DNA from: CAZSNT01 sp964607765
Lineage (GTDB): Bacteria > Verrucomicrobiota > Lentisphaeria > Oligosphaerales > JABHEG01
Length of the DNA stretch: 64,000 nucleotides
Reading direction: 5' to 3'
NCBI GenBank assembly: GCA_964607765.1
Contig: CAZSNT010000010.1
Coordinates: 1-64,000 of the forward strand
Shown here piece by piece: positions 52,319 through 61,920 of the stretch. The stretch's first letter is position 1. Each line of letters starts with the position of its first letter. The notes under the pieces were generated by a model that worked only from the letters and a program-made list of their open reading frames with translations, had not been told where the DNA came from and did no database searches. The position numbers and the translations under genes were made by a program.

Positions 52319-54889
52319 GTGAAAATGAACCGAATCCAGCTTTTCAACGTCTCTCCCGCTGTTCCCGAGCAGCTGCATTTCCTGGAAGTACTGGCACGCA
52401 ACCTATGGTGGTGCTGGAACATAGATGCCATCGAGCTGTTCCGTCGGATCAGCCCCCAATACTGGCGCGACCTCGGCCACAATCCCCTGCTGTTTCTGAG
52501 CACGATCCCACAGGAACGGCTGGAAGTCATGATTGAGGATGACGCGTTTCTGCAGCACCTGAATGCTGTCCAGGAGCGCTTCAACGCGAGCGTGAGTCGG
52601 CCGGAGACGGAGCAACCGGCCCGGACGGCTCCGCACTGCATCGGGTATTTCTCGCTCGAGTACGGCATCCACGAGAGCCTTCGCCTCTACTCAGGCGGTC
52701 TGGGTGTTCTTGCCGGCGATCATCTGAAAGCCGCCTCCGATCTCGGTCTGCCGTTGGTCGCGGTTGGTCTGCTGTATCGCCAGGGCTACTTCCGGCAGTC
52801 CCTGGACGGCAGCGGCTGGCAGCGTGAGCACTATCCGCAGAACGAGATTCAGAACATGCCGCTGAGCCGGGCGTTGGACGCGAACGGGGACGAGGTGCAG
52901 GTGACCGTGCCGCTTCCCGACGGTGAGTTGCGCGCCATCGTGTGGCGGCTGGACGTGGGTCGCATTCCGCTCTACCTGCTCGACACGACCATTCCGGAGA
53001 ACCCGCCCGAGTATGCCGAAATCACGGGCCGGCTGTACGGCGGGGGCCGCGTCACGCGTCTGCGCCAGGAACTGCTGTTGGGCATCGGCGGGTACCGGGC
53101 GCTCTTGCGCATGGGATACCATCCACATGTCTGCCACATCAACGAGGGGCATGCCGCATTCCTGAACATTGCCCGGGTGGCGCATCTGATGGAGGCCAAA
53201 GAGTGTACACTGGATGCAGCGACCGAGATAGCGGCCCGCACGAATGTGTTCACCACACACACGCCTGTTCCGGCGGGCAATGAGTATTTCGACCTGGAGA
53301 TCCTGAAGCCGCACCTGACGGCGATCGCCAAGGAGATCCCCGTTGCGCCGGAGAAAGTGATCAGTTGGGGCACAGACCCGAGCAACGAGGCCGGCGAGGA
53401 GCTGTCCATGACGGTGTTCGGTCTGCGGTTGGCCCGCAACAGCAATGGTGTGAGCGAACTGCACGGCATGGTGGCTCGCCAGATGTGGCGGCACCTGTGG
53501 CCCGGCAAGCCCGACGACGAGATCCCGGTCACGCACATCACGAACGGGGTTCACGTGCCGTCGTGGCTGTCTCCGGATAACCTGGTGTTGTACGACCGCT
53601 ATCTCGGCCCGCAGTGGCGCAATCATCCGAACGCGCCGCGCACGCTGCGCCGGATTGCCCAGATCCCCGACGAGGAGCTGTGGCACGCGCACGAGTTGAG
53701 CCGTTCCCGTCTCGTGCGCACTTCGCGCGAGCTGTTGGAGAAGCAACTGCGCGGCCGTCATGCCAGCCGCGCCCAGATAGCCCAGTCCAAGTCTTCCCTG
53801 GATCACGACGCCCTGACCATTGGGTTCGCGCGTCGGTTTGCCACGTACAAACGCGCCACGCTGTTACTGCGCGACCCGGCCCGGTTCGAGGCGCTTCTGA
53901 CCAATGAAGACCGGCCTGTGCAGTTCATTTTCGCGGGCAAAGCACACCCGGACGACCATGACGGCAAGACGTTTATCCAAGAGCTTGTCCGGTTCGCGAA
54001 CAACCCGAAAGTACGACGCAGGATCGTGTTCCTCGAAGACTACGACATCTACACGGCCCGGTACATGCTCCAGGGCGTCGATGTCTGGCTGAACACACCG
54101 CGCCGGCCCATGGAAGCCAGCGGCACGTCCGGCATGAAGGCCGCGGTCAACGGCGGCGTGAACGTCAGCATTCTGGACGGGTGGTGGTGTGAAGGCTACG
54201 CCCCGGACTGCGGCTGGGCGATCGGCACGGGCGAAGAGTTCGACAACCCGGAGTATCAGGATGCCGAGGAGTGTATGGCTCTGTACAACCTGCTGGAGAA
54301 CGAGGTGGTGCCGTGCTTCTACGACCGCCCGTTCGGCGAGCTGCCCACGCTGTGGGTCAAGATGATGAAGGCATCGATCCGTATGGGGTTGAGTTTCTTC
54401 ACCAGCCACCGCATGGTTGCCGAGTACAGCACGCGGTTCTACGAACCGTCTTTCCGCTCCTACGAGGAGCTGACCGCGAACCATTCGAAAACCGCGAAGA
54501 CATTCGTGCGTCAGCAGAAGCGGCTGGCCCGGCTGTGGAAGCACGTGGCCGTCAGCTTCCCTGTCGCGGACCGCGACACGTCAACGGTCCATGTCAGTGA
54601 CGAGTTCACCGTCACCTCGACGGTATCCCTCGGCACACTGCGCCCTGAAGAAGTGGACGTTGAGGTCTACTACGGGCCGGTCGATCCGCAGAACCACATT
54701 GTCAAGAGCCATGCCAGCCGCATGGAGCTTGTGGAGGATCTGGGCGAGGGTGTGTACGTCTACAGTCAGCGCATTCCATGTGAACGGACGGGACGTTACG
54801 GGTTCACGGCACGGGTCGTGCCCGACGGCACGTGCTGGCGGGGGTTGATGCCGGGATTCATTACCTGGGCTGACGGAGAAGAAGCATGA
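52319..54889 (+). CDS. glgP: Alpha-glucan (glycogen) phosphorylase
   Basis: Releases glucose 1-phosphate from the non-reducing ends of glycogen. The 856-aa product is the shorter bacterial form of GT35 with an N-terminal DUF3417-like helical region (about 1-110). Later motifs are YFSLEYGIHESLRLYSGGLG, VCHINEGHAAF, TTHTPVPAGNEYF, THITNGVHVPSWLSP, and the PLP-binding Lys607 in EASGTSGMKAAVNGG. The start is GTG 52319 with AAGGA 10 nt upstream; ATG 52325 is possible. It overlaps glgA by 4 bp, so synthesis and breakdown enzymes are made together. Confidence 0.95.
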   Translation: MKMNRIQLFNVSPAVPEQLHFLEVLARNLWWCWNIDAIELFRRISPQYWRDLGHNPLLFLSTIPQERLEVMIEDDAFLQHLNAVQERFNASVSRPETEQPARTAPHCIGYFSLEYGIHESLRLYSGGLGVLAGDHLKAASDLGLPLVAVGLLYRQGYFRQSLDGSGWQREHYPQNEIQNMPLSRALDANGDEVQVTVPLPDGELRAIVWRLDVGRIPLYLLDTTIPENPPEYAEITGRLYGGGRVTRLRQELLLGIGGYRALLRMGYHPHVCHINEGHAAFLNIARVAHLMEAKECTLDAATEIAARTNVFTTHTPVPAGNEYFDLEILKPHLTAIAKEIPVAPEKVISWGTDPSNEAGEELSMTVFGLRLARNSNGVSELHGMVARQMWRHLWPGKPDDEIPVTHITNGVHVPSWLSPDNLVLYDRYLGPQWRNHPNAPRTLRRIAQIPDEELWHAHELSRSRLVRTSRELLEKQLRGRHASRAQIAQSKSSLDHDALTIGFARRFATYKRATLLLRDPARFEALLTNEDRPVQFIFAGKAHPDDHDGKTFIQELVRFANNPKVRRRIVFLEDYDIYTARYMLQGVDVWLNTPRRPMEASGTSGMKAAVNGGVNVSILDGWWCEGYAPDCGWAIGTGEEFDNPEYQDAEECMALYNLLENEVVPCFYDRPFGELPTLWVKMMKASIRMGLSFFTSHRMVAEYSTRFYEPSFRSYEELTANHSKTAKTFVRQQKRLARLWKHVAVSFPVADRDTSTVHVSDEFTVTSTVSLGTLRPEEVDVEVYYGPVDPQNHIVKSHASRMELVEDLGEGVYVYSQRIPCERTGRYGFTARVVPDGTCWRGLMPGFITWADGEEA

Positions 54890-56418
54890 GCAAGCCCCCG
54901 AAAACCCCACGGCCGAGCAGCCCCCGGATCCTCATCGTCACACCCGAGATAACCTACCTGCCGGGCGGCATGGGCAACATGGCCAACGTCATGACCGCCA
55001 AGGCCGGCGGGCTCGCCGATGTGTCGGCCTCCCTGGTGTCTGCCCTGTTCGAGCTTGGCGCGGACGTGCACGTCGCCCTCCCCCACTACCGCAAGATGTT
55101 CCACATCGATGTGGGGCAGTTGATCGACGACGAACTCCGGCTCTACCACAGCAAGCTGCCCAACGAACGCGTGCACCTTGCTGAAGACCGGATTTTCTAC
55201 TACCGCAGCCAGGTGTACGGCGACCACCAGAACGAGAACCCGAAACTCGCCATCGCTTTCCAGCGCGAAGTGATCAACAACATCATGCCGCTCGTCAAGC
55301 CCGATCTGATCCACTGCAACGACTGGATGACCGGCCTCATCCCGGCCATGGCGCGGCGGCTGAACATCCCCTGCCTGTTCACCGTCCACAATATCCACAC
55401 GTACGAGATCCTGCTCGAACGCATCGAGGACGGCGGGATCGATGCCGCCGAGTTCTGGCGTTACCTGTACTTTGACCGCGTGCCCGCCAACTACGAGGAG
55501 ACGCGGTCAGCCAACCCGGTCGACCTCCTGTCCAGCGGCCTGTTCGCTGCGCACTTCGTGAACACGGTGAGCCCGACCTTCCTCGACGAGGTCATCGAAG
55601 GCCGGCACAACTTCGTGCCGGAGCACGTCCGTAACGAGTTCGCGTTCAAGAAGAACGCGGGCTGTGCGCAGGGCATTCTCAATGCCCCGGACGAGACGTA
55701 CGTGCCGCAGACCGACGAGCTTATCGCCTGTCAGTACGACGCCGCAACGCACCAGGAGGGGAAGCGCGCGAACAAGGTCGCCTTCCAGGAGAGGATGGGG
55801 CTGGCCCCGAATCCCGACGCGCCGCTGCTGTTCTGGCCGTCGCGTCTCGACCCGGTACAGAAAGGCTGTCAGCTGCTGACCGACTGCCTGTACTCGATGG
55901 TCTCCAAGTACTGGGCGGACGGGCTGCAGCTCGCCGTGGTTGCGAACGGCGCGTACCAGCCGCACTTCCACAGTATCGTGCAATTCCACGACCTGCACGG
56001 CCGCGTCGCAGTCTGCGACTTCGACGAGGCCCTGTCGCACCTGGGCTACGCTGCCGCAGACTTCATGCTCATGCCGTCGCGCTTCGAACCGTGCGGCCTG
56101 CCGCAGATGGTCAGTGCCATCTACGGCACACTGCCCATCGTTCACGACACGGGCGGACTGCACGACACGGTGACGCAGCTTGACGTTGACGAGGAGACCG
56201 GCAACGGTTTCGTGTTCGACATTTTCGATACGAACGGCCTGCTTTGGGCCGTCGACCAGGCGCTGGCGTTCTACCGTCTGGCCCCGGCCCTACGCGCAGC
56301 CCAGATCAAGCGAGTCATGGGACACGGGGCAGACACCTTCAATCACGCCGTCACCGCCCATGCGTACTTCGAGATCTACGAGCGCATGCTGAAACGGCCA
56401 CTGGTCAACCCGTTCTAG
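54886..56418 (+). CDS. glgA: Glycogen synthase (GT5)
   Basis: Adds glucose from ADP-glucose to the growing alpha-1,4 chain. The 510-aa product has the N-terminal substrate loop KAGGLADV (about 44-51), DLIHCNDWMTGLIPA, FTVHNIHTYE, WPSRLDPVQKG, and the C-terminal catalytic RFEPCGLPQMVSAIYGTLPI, all as in GT5. The usual N-terminal ATPEITPLAK-like start is preceded by a short Pro-rich extension and a Gly/Met-rich insertion (GGMGNMANVM) before KAGGL. ATG 54886 lies in the ATGA overlap with glgP. No ADP-glucose pyrophosphorylase gene is in the window. Confidence 0.95.
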   Translation: MSKPPKTPRPSSPRILIVTPEITYLPGGMGNMANVMTAKAGGLADVSASLVSALFELGADVHVALPHYRKMFHIDVGQLIDDELRLYHSKLPNERVHLAEDRIFYYRSQVYGDHQNENPKLAIAFQREVINNIMPLVKPDLIHCNDWMTGLIPAMARRLNIPCLFTVHNIHTYEILLERIEDGGIDAAEFWRYLYFDRVPANYEETRSANPVDLLSSGLFAAHFVNTVSPTFLDEVIEGRHNFVPEHVRNEFAFKKNAGCAQGILNAPDETYVPQTDELIACQYDAATHQEGKRANKVAFQERMGLAPNPDAPLLFWPSRLDPVQKGCQLLTDCLYSMVSKYWADGLQLAVVANGAYQPHFHSIVQFHDLHGRVAVCDFDEALSHLGYAAADFMLMPSRFEPCGLPQMVSAIYGTLPIVHDTGGLHDTVTQLDVDEETGNGFVFDIFDTNGLLWAVDQALAFYRLAPALRAAQIKRVMGHGADTFNHAVTAHAYFEIYERMLKRPLVNPF

Positions 56419-56433
56419 CCCGGAGGATCAGTC

Positions 56434-58461
56434 GTGCCGGCACGCCCGCGTTCCAGTCTCGCCACGCTGCTCAGCGATCCGTACCTCAAACCCTATCTCC
56501 CGCAACTGGCGCAGCGCAATGCTGCGGCACGCAGCATGGAAAAGCGTCTGACGCAGGGCGCGCGGTCGCTTGCCGATTTCGCCAGCGGCCACGAGCACTT
56601 CGGCCTGCACCGGGACGGAGTGGGGTGGGTCTTCCGCGAGTGGCTCCCGAACGCGTCTGGCGTCTGTCTGATCGGCACGTTCTCCGACTGGGGTGAGGCG
56701 GACGAGTTCAGGCTCGCCGCGGCGGACGAGCCCGGCGTCTGGCAGCTGCGGCTGCCCGCCGACGCGATCCGGCACGGGGACCTGTACCGGCTGCGCGTGC
56801 ACTGGCCCGGCGGCAGCGGCGAGCGCATGCCCGCCTTTGCCAGGCGCGTGGTGCAGGACGAATCCACAAACATCTTCGCCGCGCAGGTTTGGTGCCCGGA
56901 CCCGCCCTATACGTGGCAGCATGCCGCGCCCGCGCCGCTCGGCTCGAGACCGCTGCTCGTCTATGAAGCCCACGTCGGCATCGCGCAGGAGCACGGGCGT
57001 GTCGGAACGTATGCGGAGTTCGCCGAGGAGACGCTTCCCCGGATTGCCGATGCCGGCTACAATGCGGTGCAGCTCATGGCTGTCATGGAGCATCCGTACT
57101 ACGGCTCTTTCGGCTATCAGGTCTCCAGCTTCTTCGCTGCATCCTCCCGCTTCGGAACGCCCGAGGAACTGAAGGGGCTGGTCGATGCCGCGCACGGCGC
57201 CGGGCTGCACGTGATCATCGATCTGATCCACTCCCATGCGGTCAAGAACGAAACCGAGGGGCTCTCGCACCAGGACGGAACGCCGTACCAGTACTTCCAC
57301 GAAGGCGCCCGCGGTCAACACCCGGTCTGGGACTCGCGCTGCTTTGACTACACCAAGCCGGAGGTCTTGCATTTGCTCCTGTCCAACTGCCGGTTCTGGC
57401 TGGACGAGTACCGCGTCGACGGCTTCCGCTTCGACGGTATCACGAGCATGCTCTATTCGCATCACGGCCTGGGCACGGTGTTCACGGGCTATGACCAGTA
57501 TTTCGACGACTGTGTGGAGACCGAGGCCCTGGCCTACCTGGCCCTGGCCAACACGCTCATCCACACGGTCAATCCGCACGCCGTGACGATTGCGGAGGAC
57601 GTCAGCGGCATGCCGGGTCTGGCGGCGCCGGTGGACCAGGGCGGCTGCGGCTTCGATTACCGCCTGGCCATGGGCGTTCCGGATTGCTGGTTCGAGCTCG
57701 TGCGTGAGGTGCGGGACGAGGACTGGGACCTGCACCGCCTGTGGCACGAACTCACCAATCGCCGATCCGACGAACGCACAATCAGCTACGTTGAGTGCCA
57801 CGACCAGGCGATTGTCGGGGGCAAGACGTTCCTGTTCGAATTGCTCGACGCCCGGATGTACTCGTCCATGCACGTGAACCACCACGGTCCCACGCTCGAT
57901 CGCGGCATTGCCCTGCACAAAATGGCGCGCCTGGCCACCGTCATGGCTGCCGGGCACGGATACCTCAATTTCATGGGCAACGAGTTCGGGCATCCCGAGT
58001 GGGTCGACTTCCCGCGCGAAGGCAACAACTGGTCCCACCACTACGCCCGGCGCCAGTGGAGCCTGAGAGACGACCCGGCCCTGAAGTACGCCGCCCTGGC
58101 CAGGTTCGACCATGCCATGCTCGCGCTTGTCCACGACCAGGCAGCGTTCGGCACGCAGCCGCCCAGGCTGCTGCGCATCAGCGAGCAGGACAGCACCCTC
58201 GCTTTCGAGCGCGTCGGCCTGTTCGTCGTGCTCAACTTCCACCCCAACCAGTCGTTCGCCGACTACGCCATCGAGGTGCCACCGGGCACGTACCGCCTGG
58301 TGCTGGACACGGACGAGGACGTGTTCGGCGGCCAGGGGCGCCTGTCACCGCAGCAGGAGTACGTCACCCAACCCCTCACCAGAGGCACCGAACTGCACCA
58401 CTGCATCAAAGTCTACGCACCCAGCCGCACCGCGCTCGTGCTCCGACGTGCGGAGGCCTAG
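56434..58461 (+). CDS. glgB: 1,4-alpha-glucan branching enzyme (GH13)
   Basis: Creates alpha-1,6 branches in glycogen. The 675-aa product has a CBM48 module (about 55-140; WVFREWLPNASGVCLIGTFS) and a GH13 barrel with Asp334 (DGFRFDGITSM), Glu388 (IAEDVSGMPG) and Asp457 (VECHDQAIVGG), then a C-terminal beta-domain. The segments GFRFDGITSMLY followed by HHG, and AEDVSGMP, are more like the eukaryotic GH13_8 subfamily than the GH13_9 enzymes of E. coli. GTG 56434 has GGAGGA 6 nt upstream, and only 15 bp separate it from glgA. Confidence 0.94.
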   Translation: MPARPRSSLATLLSDPYLKPYLPQLAQRNAAARSMEKRLTQGARSLADFASGHEHFGLHRDGVGWVFREWLPNASGVCLIGTFSDWGEADEFRLAAADEPGVWQLRLPADAIRHGDLYRLRVHWPGGSGERMPAFARRVVQDESTNIFAAQVWCPDPPYTWQHAAPAPLGSRPLLVYEAHVGIAQEHGRVGTYAEFAEETLPRIADAGYNAVQLMAVMEHPYYGSFGYQVSSFFAASSRFGTPEELKGLVDAAHGAGLHVIIDLIHSHAVKNETEGLSHQDGTPYQYFHEGARGQHPVWDSRCFDYTKPEVLHLLLSNCRFWLDEYRVDGFRFDGITSMLYSHHGLGTVFTGYDQYFDDCVETEALAYLALANTLIHTVNPHAVTIAEDVSGMPGLAAPVDQGGCGFDYRLAMGVPDCWFELVREVRDEDWDLHRLWHELTNRRSDERTISYVECHDQAIVGGKTFLFELLDARMYSSMHVNHHGPTLDRGIALHKMARLATVMAAGHGYLNFMGNEFGHPEWVDFPREGNNWSHHYARRQWSLRDDPALKYAALARFDHAMLALVHDQAAFGTQPPRLLRISEQDSTLAFERVGLFVVLNFHPNQSFADYAIEVPPGTYRLVLDTDEDVFGGQGRLSPQQEYVTQPLTRGTELHHCIKVYAPSRTALVLRRAEA

Positions 58462-58818
58462 AGGGGCGAATTGCGTCACGCCAGGTACGTTTGCGTCCCG
58501 ACGCCCCCTGCGATACTGTTACGCTACCCGAGGGAAAAACGGACACTCCCTCCGCAAAATGTGGCATGATACTCAACGGTGTAGCGCCAGAGCGATTGAC
58601 TGAGAGTCGGGTTAAACATGGGGGGGGGGTAGAACATCCGGAGGAGGGCCCCGGACGGATGTGGGAGTTCACCCTCGGCGACCTTGGCTTCCATTTTCCA
58701 CCCATCATCTTCAACCCGAATCCGGAGAGAGGAATTACACGCCAACTTGCTTCTGGCGGACCCCGCGGGGCGGCGCCGCAGAGCACACGGTTCGACGTGA
58801 CAGAGGACCCCGGACCAT
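58462..58818. other. Gap after the glycogen cluster
   Basis: 357 bp without a convincing gene. It contains a run of ten G residues (58620-58629) and the palindromic stretch ACCCCGCGGGGC near 58766. Open frames cross it on both strands but have no recognisable protein features. Confidence 0.6.
58620..58629 (+). repeat. G10 homopolymer upstream of the APH-fold gene
   Basis: Ten consecutive G residues, 189 nt before the APH-fold start. Like the G9 run at 51862 it is intergenic, which would allow length change without frameshift of a neighbour. Confidence 0.75.
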
Positions 58819-59862
58819 ATGGGACTCCACCCAGACATTGGCTTGGTCTTGCAGCACTACGGTTTGGCTGGAGAGCCTCGGGGCGTGGCTGAACTGGAGG
58901 CCACGCACAGAGCATTCCGTATCGACATCGACGGTCGCTCCTACGCTCTCCGCCAATTCAACCCGTTCATGACTTCGGGCGACTTCGCGGCTCAGGCCAG
59001 CCTTGCGGCGTCTCTGGCCGACGCCGGACTCGCCACTCCCCCGCCGCTCCCCACGAATGGCGGAGAGCGCTTCGTGCGATTGGGCGATCACCTTTGGGCG
59101 TTGTTCCCATGGTGCGATGGGCGGCCCGGCGACTCACGTCAATCCACCGACCTGTTCGCCCTCGTGGAAGCGCAGGGCAACTGGGCCAGGATCGCCGGGG
59201 AGATTGCCAAGTCACCCCACTGGGACGCGATCTTGTCTACTGCCAGGCGGTTCCGCCGGCGCAAGGATTGGGCGTGGATCGTGCCCCTGGATCAGGTCCC
59301 ACGCTTCGTTGACGAGGAAGCCCTGCCGAGACTCCGCGCGTGCAGCTCTACAGGCAGGTTGGCAGACGAACTACGATGCGTTCTGTCCCGCCTGTCCGAC
59401 GCCGCACTGCAACTCGCGAAGATGCTGGCCGGCAACTCTGTGTCCCGCTTGCCCCACATCGTCTCACACGGCGACTTCTGGGCGAGCAACATCTGCATAT
59501 CGAGACAGGGAACATACGTGCTCGATCTGGATTGCTTCTCCTACGAACCGAGGGTTGCGGACTTCGCCCGTGCAGCCCACTGGTTCTACCCGCAGCATTC
59601 CCCGGAGGAGAACCGCTTCCTCTTGGACCGCTTCCTCAGCGTATCGCGCATCGGGCCAGAAGAACTCAAGCCCTTGCCGGTGCTGATTTGCAGTCACAGC
59701 CTCTACTATTCCGTCGGCGCGGCACTGCGGTTCCCGGGTGAATCGGCTGCGGAACAAAGCAAGATCCTCGAGGAGATCCGCGTTGAGCTCGAGGAAAAAG
59801 CCGGGTGGGATGGGCAATGTCAGGCAGTCCAGGAGGCGTTTCTCCTCGGCAGCGTCAACTGA
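58819..59862 (+). CDS. APH-fold phosphotransferase (aminoglycoside phosphotransferase/choline kinase-like)
   Basis: A 347-aa kinase-fold protein. Its C-terminal lobe holds the catalytic loop SHGDFWASNI (Asp219) and the metal-binding LDLDCF (about 236-240), as in APH, homoserine kinase and choline kinase. The N-terminal lobe shows YALRQFNPF (nucleotide-binding Arg or Lys region). A small alcohol, sugar or amino sugar is the likely substrate. The fold gives no reason to assume antibiotic resistance, and the neighbours are sugar-metabolism genes. ATG 58819 has GAGGA 11 nt upstream. It may be a kinase for an imported sugar, but this is inference. Confidence 0.82.
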   Translation: MGLHPDIGLVLQHYGLAGEPRGVAELEATHRAFRIDIDGRSYALRQFNPFMTSGDFAAQASLAASLADAGLATPPPLPTNGGERFVRLGDHLWALFPWCDGRPGDSRQSTDLFALVEAQGNWARIAGEIAKSPHWDAILSTARRFRRRKDWAWIVPLDQVPRFVDEEALPRLRACSSTGRLADELRCVLSRLSDAALQLAKMLAGNSVSRLPHIVSHGDFWASNICISRQGTYVLDLDCFSYEPRVADFARAAHWFYPQHSPEENRFLLDRFLSVSRIGPEELKPLPVLICSHSLYYSVGAALRFPGESAAEQSKILEEIRVELEEKAGWDGQCQAVQEAFLLGSVN

Positions 59863-59986
59863 CCGTCGAACATGATGGGATTGACATGACTGATTGGGGT
59901 GGACGATTGGGGAACCGGCTTCCGGCATCGTGGACCGTAATCGTCGCGCGTAATCGTCTACCGAACTGAACGAACCACATGTCAAG

Positions 59987-60026
59987 CTCTCGCACGGGAC
60001 GCCGTGGGCACGGCGCCGGTAGAGAG
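59987..60026. other. Compound inverted repeat between convergent genes
   Basis: An outer stem CTCTC (59987-59991) pairs with GAGAG (60022-60026), and an inner GCCGT-GGGC-ACGGC (60001-60014) forms a second hairpin. It lies between the convergent APH-fold gene (ends 59862) and the GH42-like gene (ends 60056). It could be a bidirectional transcription end, although no clear T-run is seen. Confidence 0.4.
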
Positions 60027-60055
60027 CGGCGTTGGATAGGGATGAAGATACCCGA

Positions 60056-61831
60056 CTAACGACTAACCTGCGTCATGATGACCCGAACGAAGCTCACCGG
60101 CGTCCGGCCGTCGACCAGGATCTCCAGATCGTAGTCGGTGTCGCGCGCCACGAAGTCGGCCGTGAGAAAGAACGTGGCCGTCTTGAACGTGTCCGTGCCC
60201 GTCGCGGTGACCGGTGGTGTCTCCTTGTCCTCCCCATCTTGCCGATACGCCAGGCGCCATTGTCCGCCGTGCCCGTCGTACCATGTCACCTTGACGGCGA
60301 CGGACTGGGCGCGACCGCTCAAGAACCGGTCATCGACGGCGAAGCCGATCCGCTTGCCGGTACGCGCGACATAGTCGTAGGGCTTCTTCTCATCGCGCAG
60401 CCACCAGCGTTTGAGGGCATGGGGGATCCTGACGGCTGGCGTCGTCTCGCAACCCTCGCGGTCACGTTGGTAGAGCCAGCGCTCGAAATTCCTGACCGCT
60501 CCGGGGCTCTGATGGGGCTTGCTGTTGGCCCAGGCCGATATGTAGCTTTCGCGCAGGAAGCACCATGCGTCCGGGGCATCGTCGATGCGTCGTGCCAGCT
60601 CGTGACACACGAACCAGAGCATCTCGGGGATAACGGCGTTGGACTCGGTGTAGAGGTAGTTGCGTCGCATTTGCAGCAGGCGCAGCATGGACGTGAAGTA
60701 CCGGTAGTTGAAGGACTCGCCCGGGCCGAAGCGTCCGGGCTTCCCGGGCTTGTCCGCCCAGCGGCCGCGTGAATACTCCTCGTTCTCGTCGCCGAAGATC
60801 ACGTCGCGGTTGAGCACGGGAAACGACTCATCAACGCACAGGTAGCGATCCGTGTCGATGAACTGGCCGCGCTCGGGATCGTTGGTGTGGTACAGGTACA
60901 TCTCGACGAAACCGTCGCGGCTGCCGAGACCGAAGTCGGGCAAGCCGCTGTCGGCGGGGAGATCGGCCATGGATATGAGCTTGTTCCGATGGGGACCAAA
61001 CGCGGCAATCCATGCTTCCAGGCGCTCGCGGAAACGCCGGACTTTCTCGGGTGTATCAAGGCGTAGCCCGGCGGCCTCCTCGCCGTTGGAATAGGACATG
61101 CCGCAGATGATGAGGCCCTTGATGTTGGGGGACGCCGGCAGCCCACTCTCGCCGAAGGCCTTCACGAACCGCAGATACTTCTCGTGGTAGACGGGGTCGA
61201 GGATGTCGAGATGGACGACGGGCGCACCGCCTCTCGCTTCCTCGACCTTGCGGACGTTGTAGTTCGCCAGCCAGCGGGGCGCGCTCCAGCGGCTGAACAT
61301 CCAGTTCGCTTTCTTCTTCCACTGCTCCCAATCTTCCGGCGTTCCGTGCTGCCAGACCGACCCCAGCATCCGGATGATAACGCCGTCGCACCCCGCTTTG
61401 AGCCGGTCGTCAATGGCCTGGCGGAGCGGAGCGAAATCGAACGTGCCTTCCTCCGGCTCGATCTGCCGCCACCGCCACCAGAGCTCGTCGACGACCCTGA
61501 CACCTTCGGGGAAGCCCGCCTCGCTCAGCTTCCGCCAGCCGTGCATCCCCCAGCGGACCAGCGCACGCTTCGACGGCTTCACGTGCGGCGGCAGCGACCA
61601 GTCCCAGCCATCCACCACGTCATCGCGGTCGCGCCACCGCGGCTCGCGCAGCGGCTGTTTGTCGGCGTACTCGCCCCAATACGCCCAGGGATTGACGCCG
61701 CCCGCGAGGGCATCTGCCCCCGTAGCACCGGCAGGAACGGCCTCGTAAACACGCCCAGCGCCCGCTGTTGCACACAATGCGACACCGACGAGGAAGGTCA
61801 GGTGGAATTGCTTCCATGTTGTTCCAGCCAT
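60056..61831 (-). CDS. Secreted GH42/clan-A-like TIM-barrel protein
   Basis: A 591-aa exported protein of uncertain family. Residues 1-26 form a signal peptide. The central part has the look of a clan-A glycosidase barrel: RVVDELWWRWRQIEPEEGTF, DGVIIRMLGSVWQHGT, KGLIICGMSYSNGEEA and FGDENEEYSRGRW, with several Glu residues in barrel-end positions but no certain catalytic pair. Residues about 500-591 form a beta-sandwich (VAVKVTWYDGHGGQWRLAYR). It resembles beta-galactosidase- and DUF4832-type proteins common in PVC bacteria. It is divergent from the FAD oxidoreductase across 224 bp. A carbohydrate-related role is likely. Confidence 0.65.
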   Translation of the reverse strand: MAGTTWKQFHLTFLVGVALCATAGAGRVYEAVPAGATGADALAGGVNPWAYWGEYADKQPLREPRWRDRDDVVDGWDWSLPPHVKPSKRALVRWGMHGWRKLSEAGFPEGVRVVDELWWRWRQIEPEEGTFDFAPLRQAIDDRLKAGCDGVIIRMLGSVWQHGTPEDWEQWKKKANWMFSRWSAPRWLANYNVRKVEEARGGAPVVHLDILDPVYHEKYLRFVKAFGESGLPASPNIKGLIICGMSYSNGEEAAGLRLDTPEKVRRFRERLEAWIAAFGPHRNKLISMADLPADSGLPDFGLGSRDGFVEMYLYHTNDPERGQFIDTDRYLCVDESFPVLNRDVIFGDENEEYSRGRWADKPGKPGRFGPGESFNYRYFTSMLRLLQMRRNYLYTESNAVIPEMLWFVCHELARRIDDAPDAWCFLRESYISAWANSKPHQSPGAVRNFERWLYQRDREGCETTPAVRIPHALKRWWLRDEKKPYDYVARTGKRIGFAVDDRFLSGRAQSVAVKVTWYDGHGGQWRLAYRQDGEDKETPPVTATGTDTFKTATFFLTADFVARDTDYDLEILVDGRTPVSFVRVIMTQVSR

Positions 61832-61878
61832 CCGCGTTCCTCCTCCATTCCGGTGATTCAGGTGTGCCTGCCGGGCAG

Positions 61879-61920
61879 ACGTGGGGCACTATACCCCATG
61901 TCCTCTTCTCTCGGAGAAGA
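61879..61920. promoter_or_regulatory. Two adjacent inverted repeats in a divergent promoter region
   Basis: ACGTGGGG (61879-61886) and CCCCATGT (61894-61901) form an 8-bp arm with one mismatch and a 7-nt spacer. TCTTCTC-TCG-GAGAAGA (61904-61920) is a perfect 7-bp inverted repeat with a 3-nt centre, immediately next to it. Both are in the gap between two divergent genes. They have the size and symmetry of dimeric regulator sites; a candidate regulator is not encoded nearby. Confidence 0.4.

Noticed and set aside
56428..58242. 604-aa open frame on the minus strand
   Set aside because: It is antisense to the branching enzyme, whose catalytic motifs are on the plus strand.
58406..58915. 169-aa minus-strand frame in the gap after glgB
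   Set aside because: It overlaps both flanking genes, crosses the G10 tract and has no protein-like pattern.
58819..59862. Antibiotic resistance gene
   Set aside because: Only the general APH fold is visible; the family includes many metabolic kinases, and the context is sugar metabolism.
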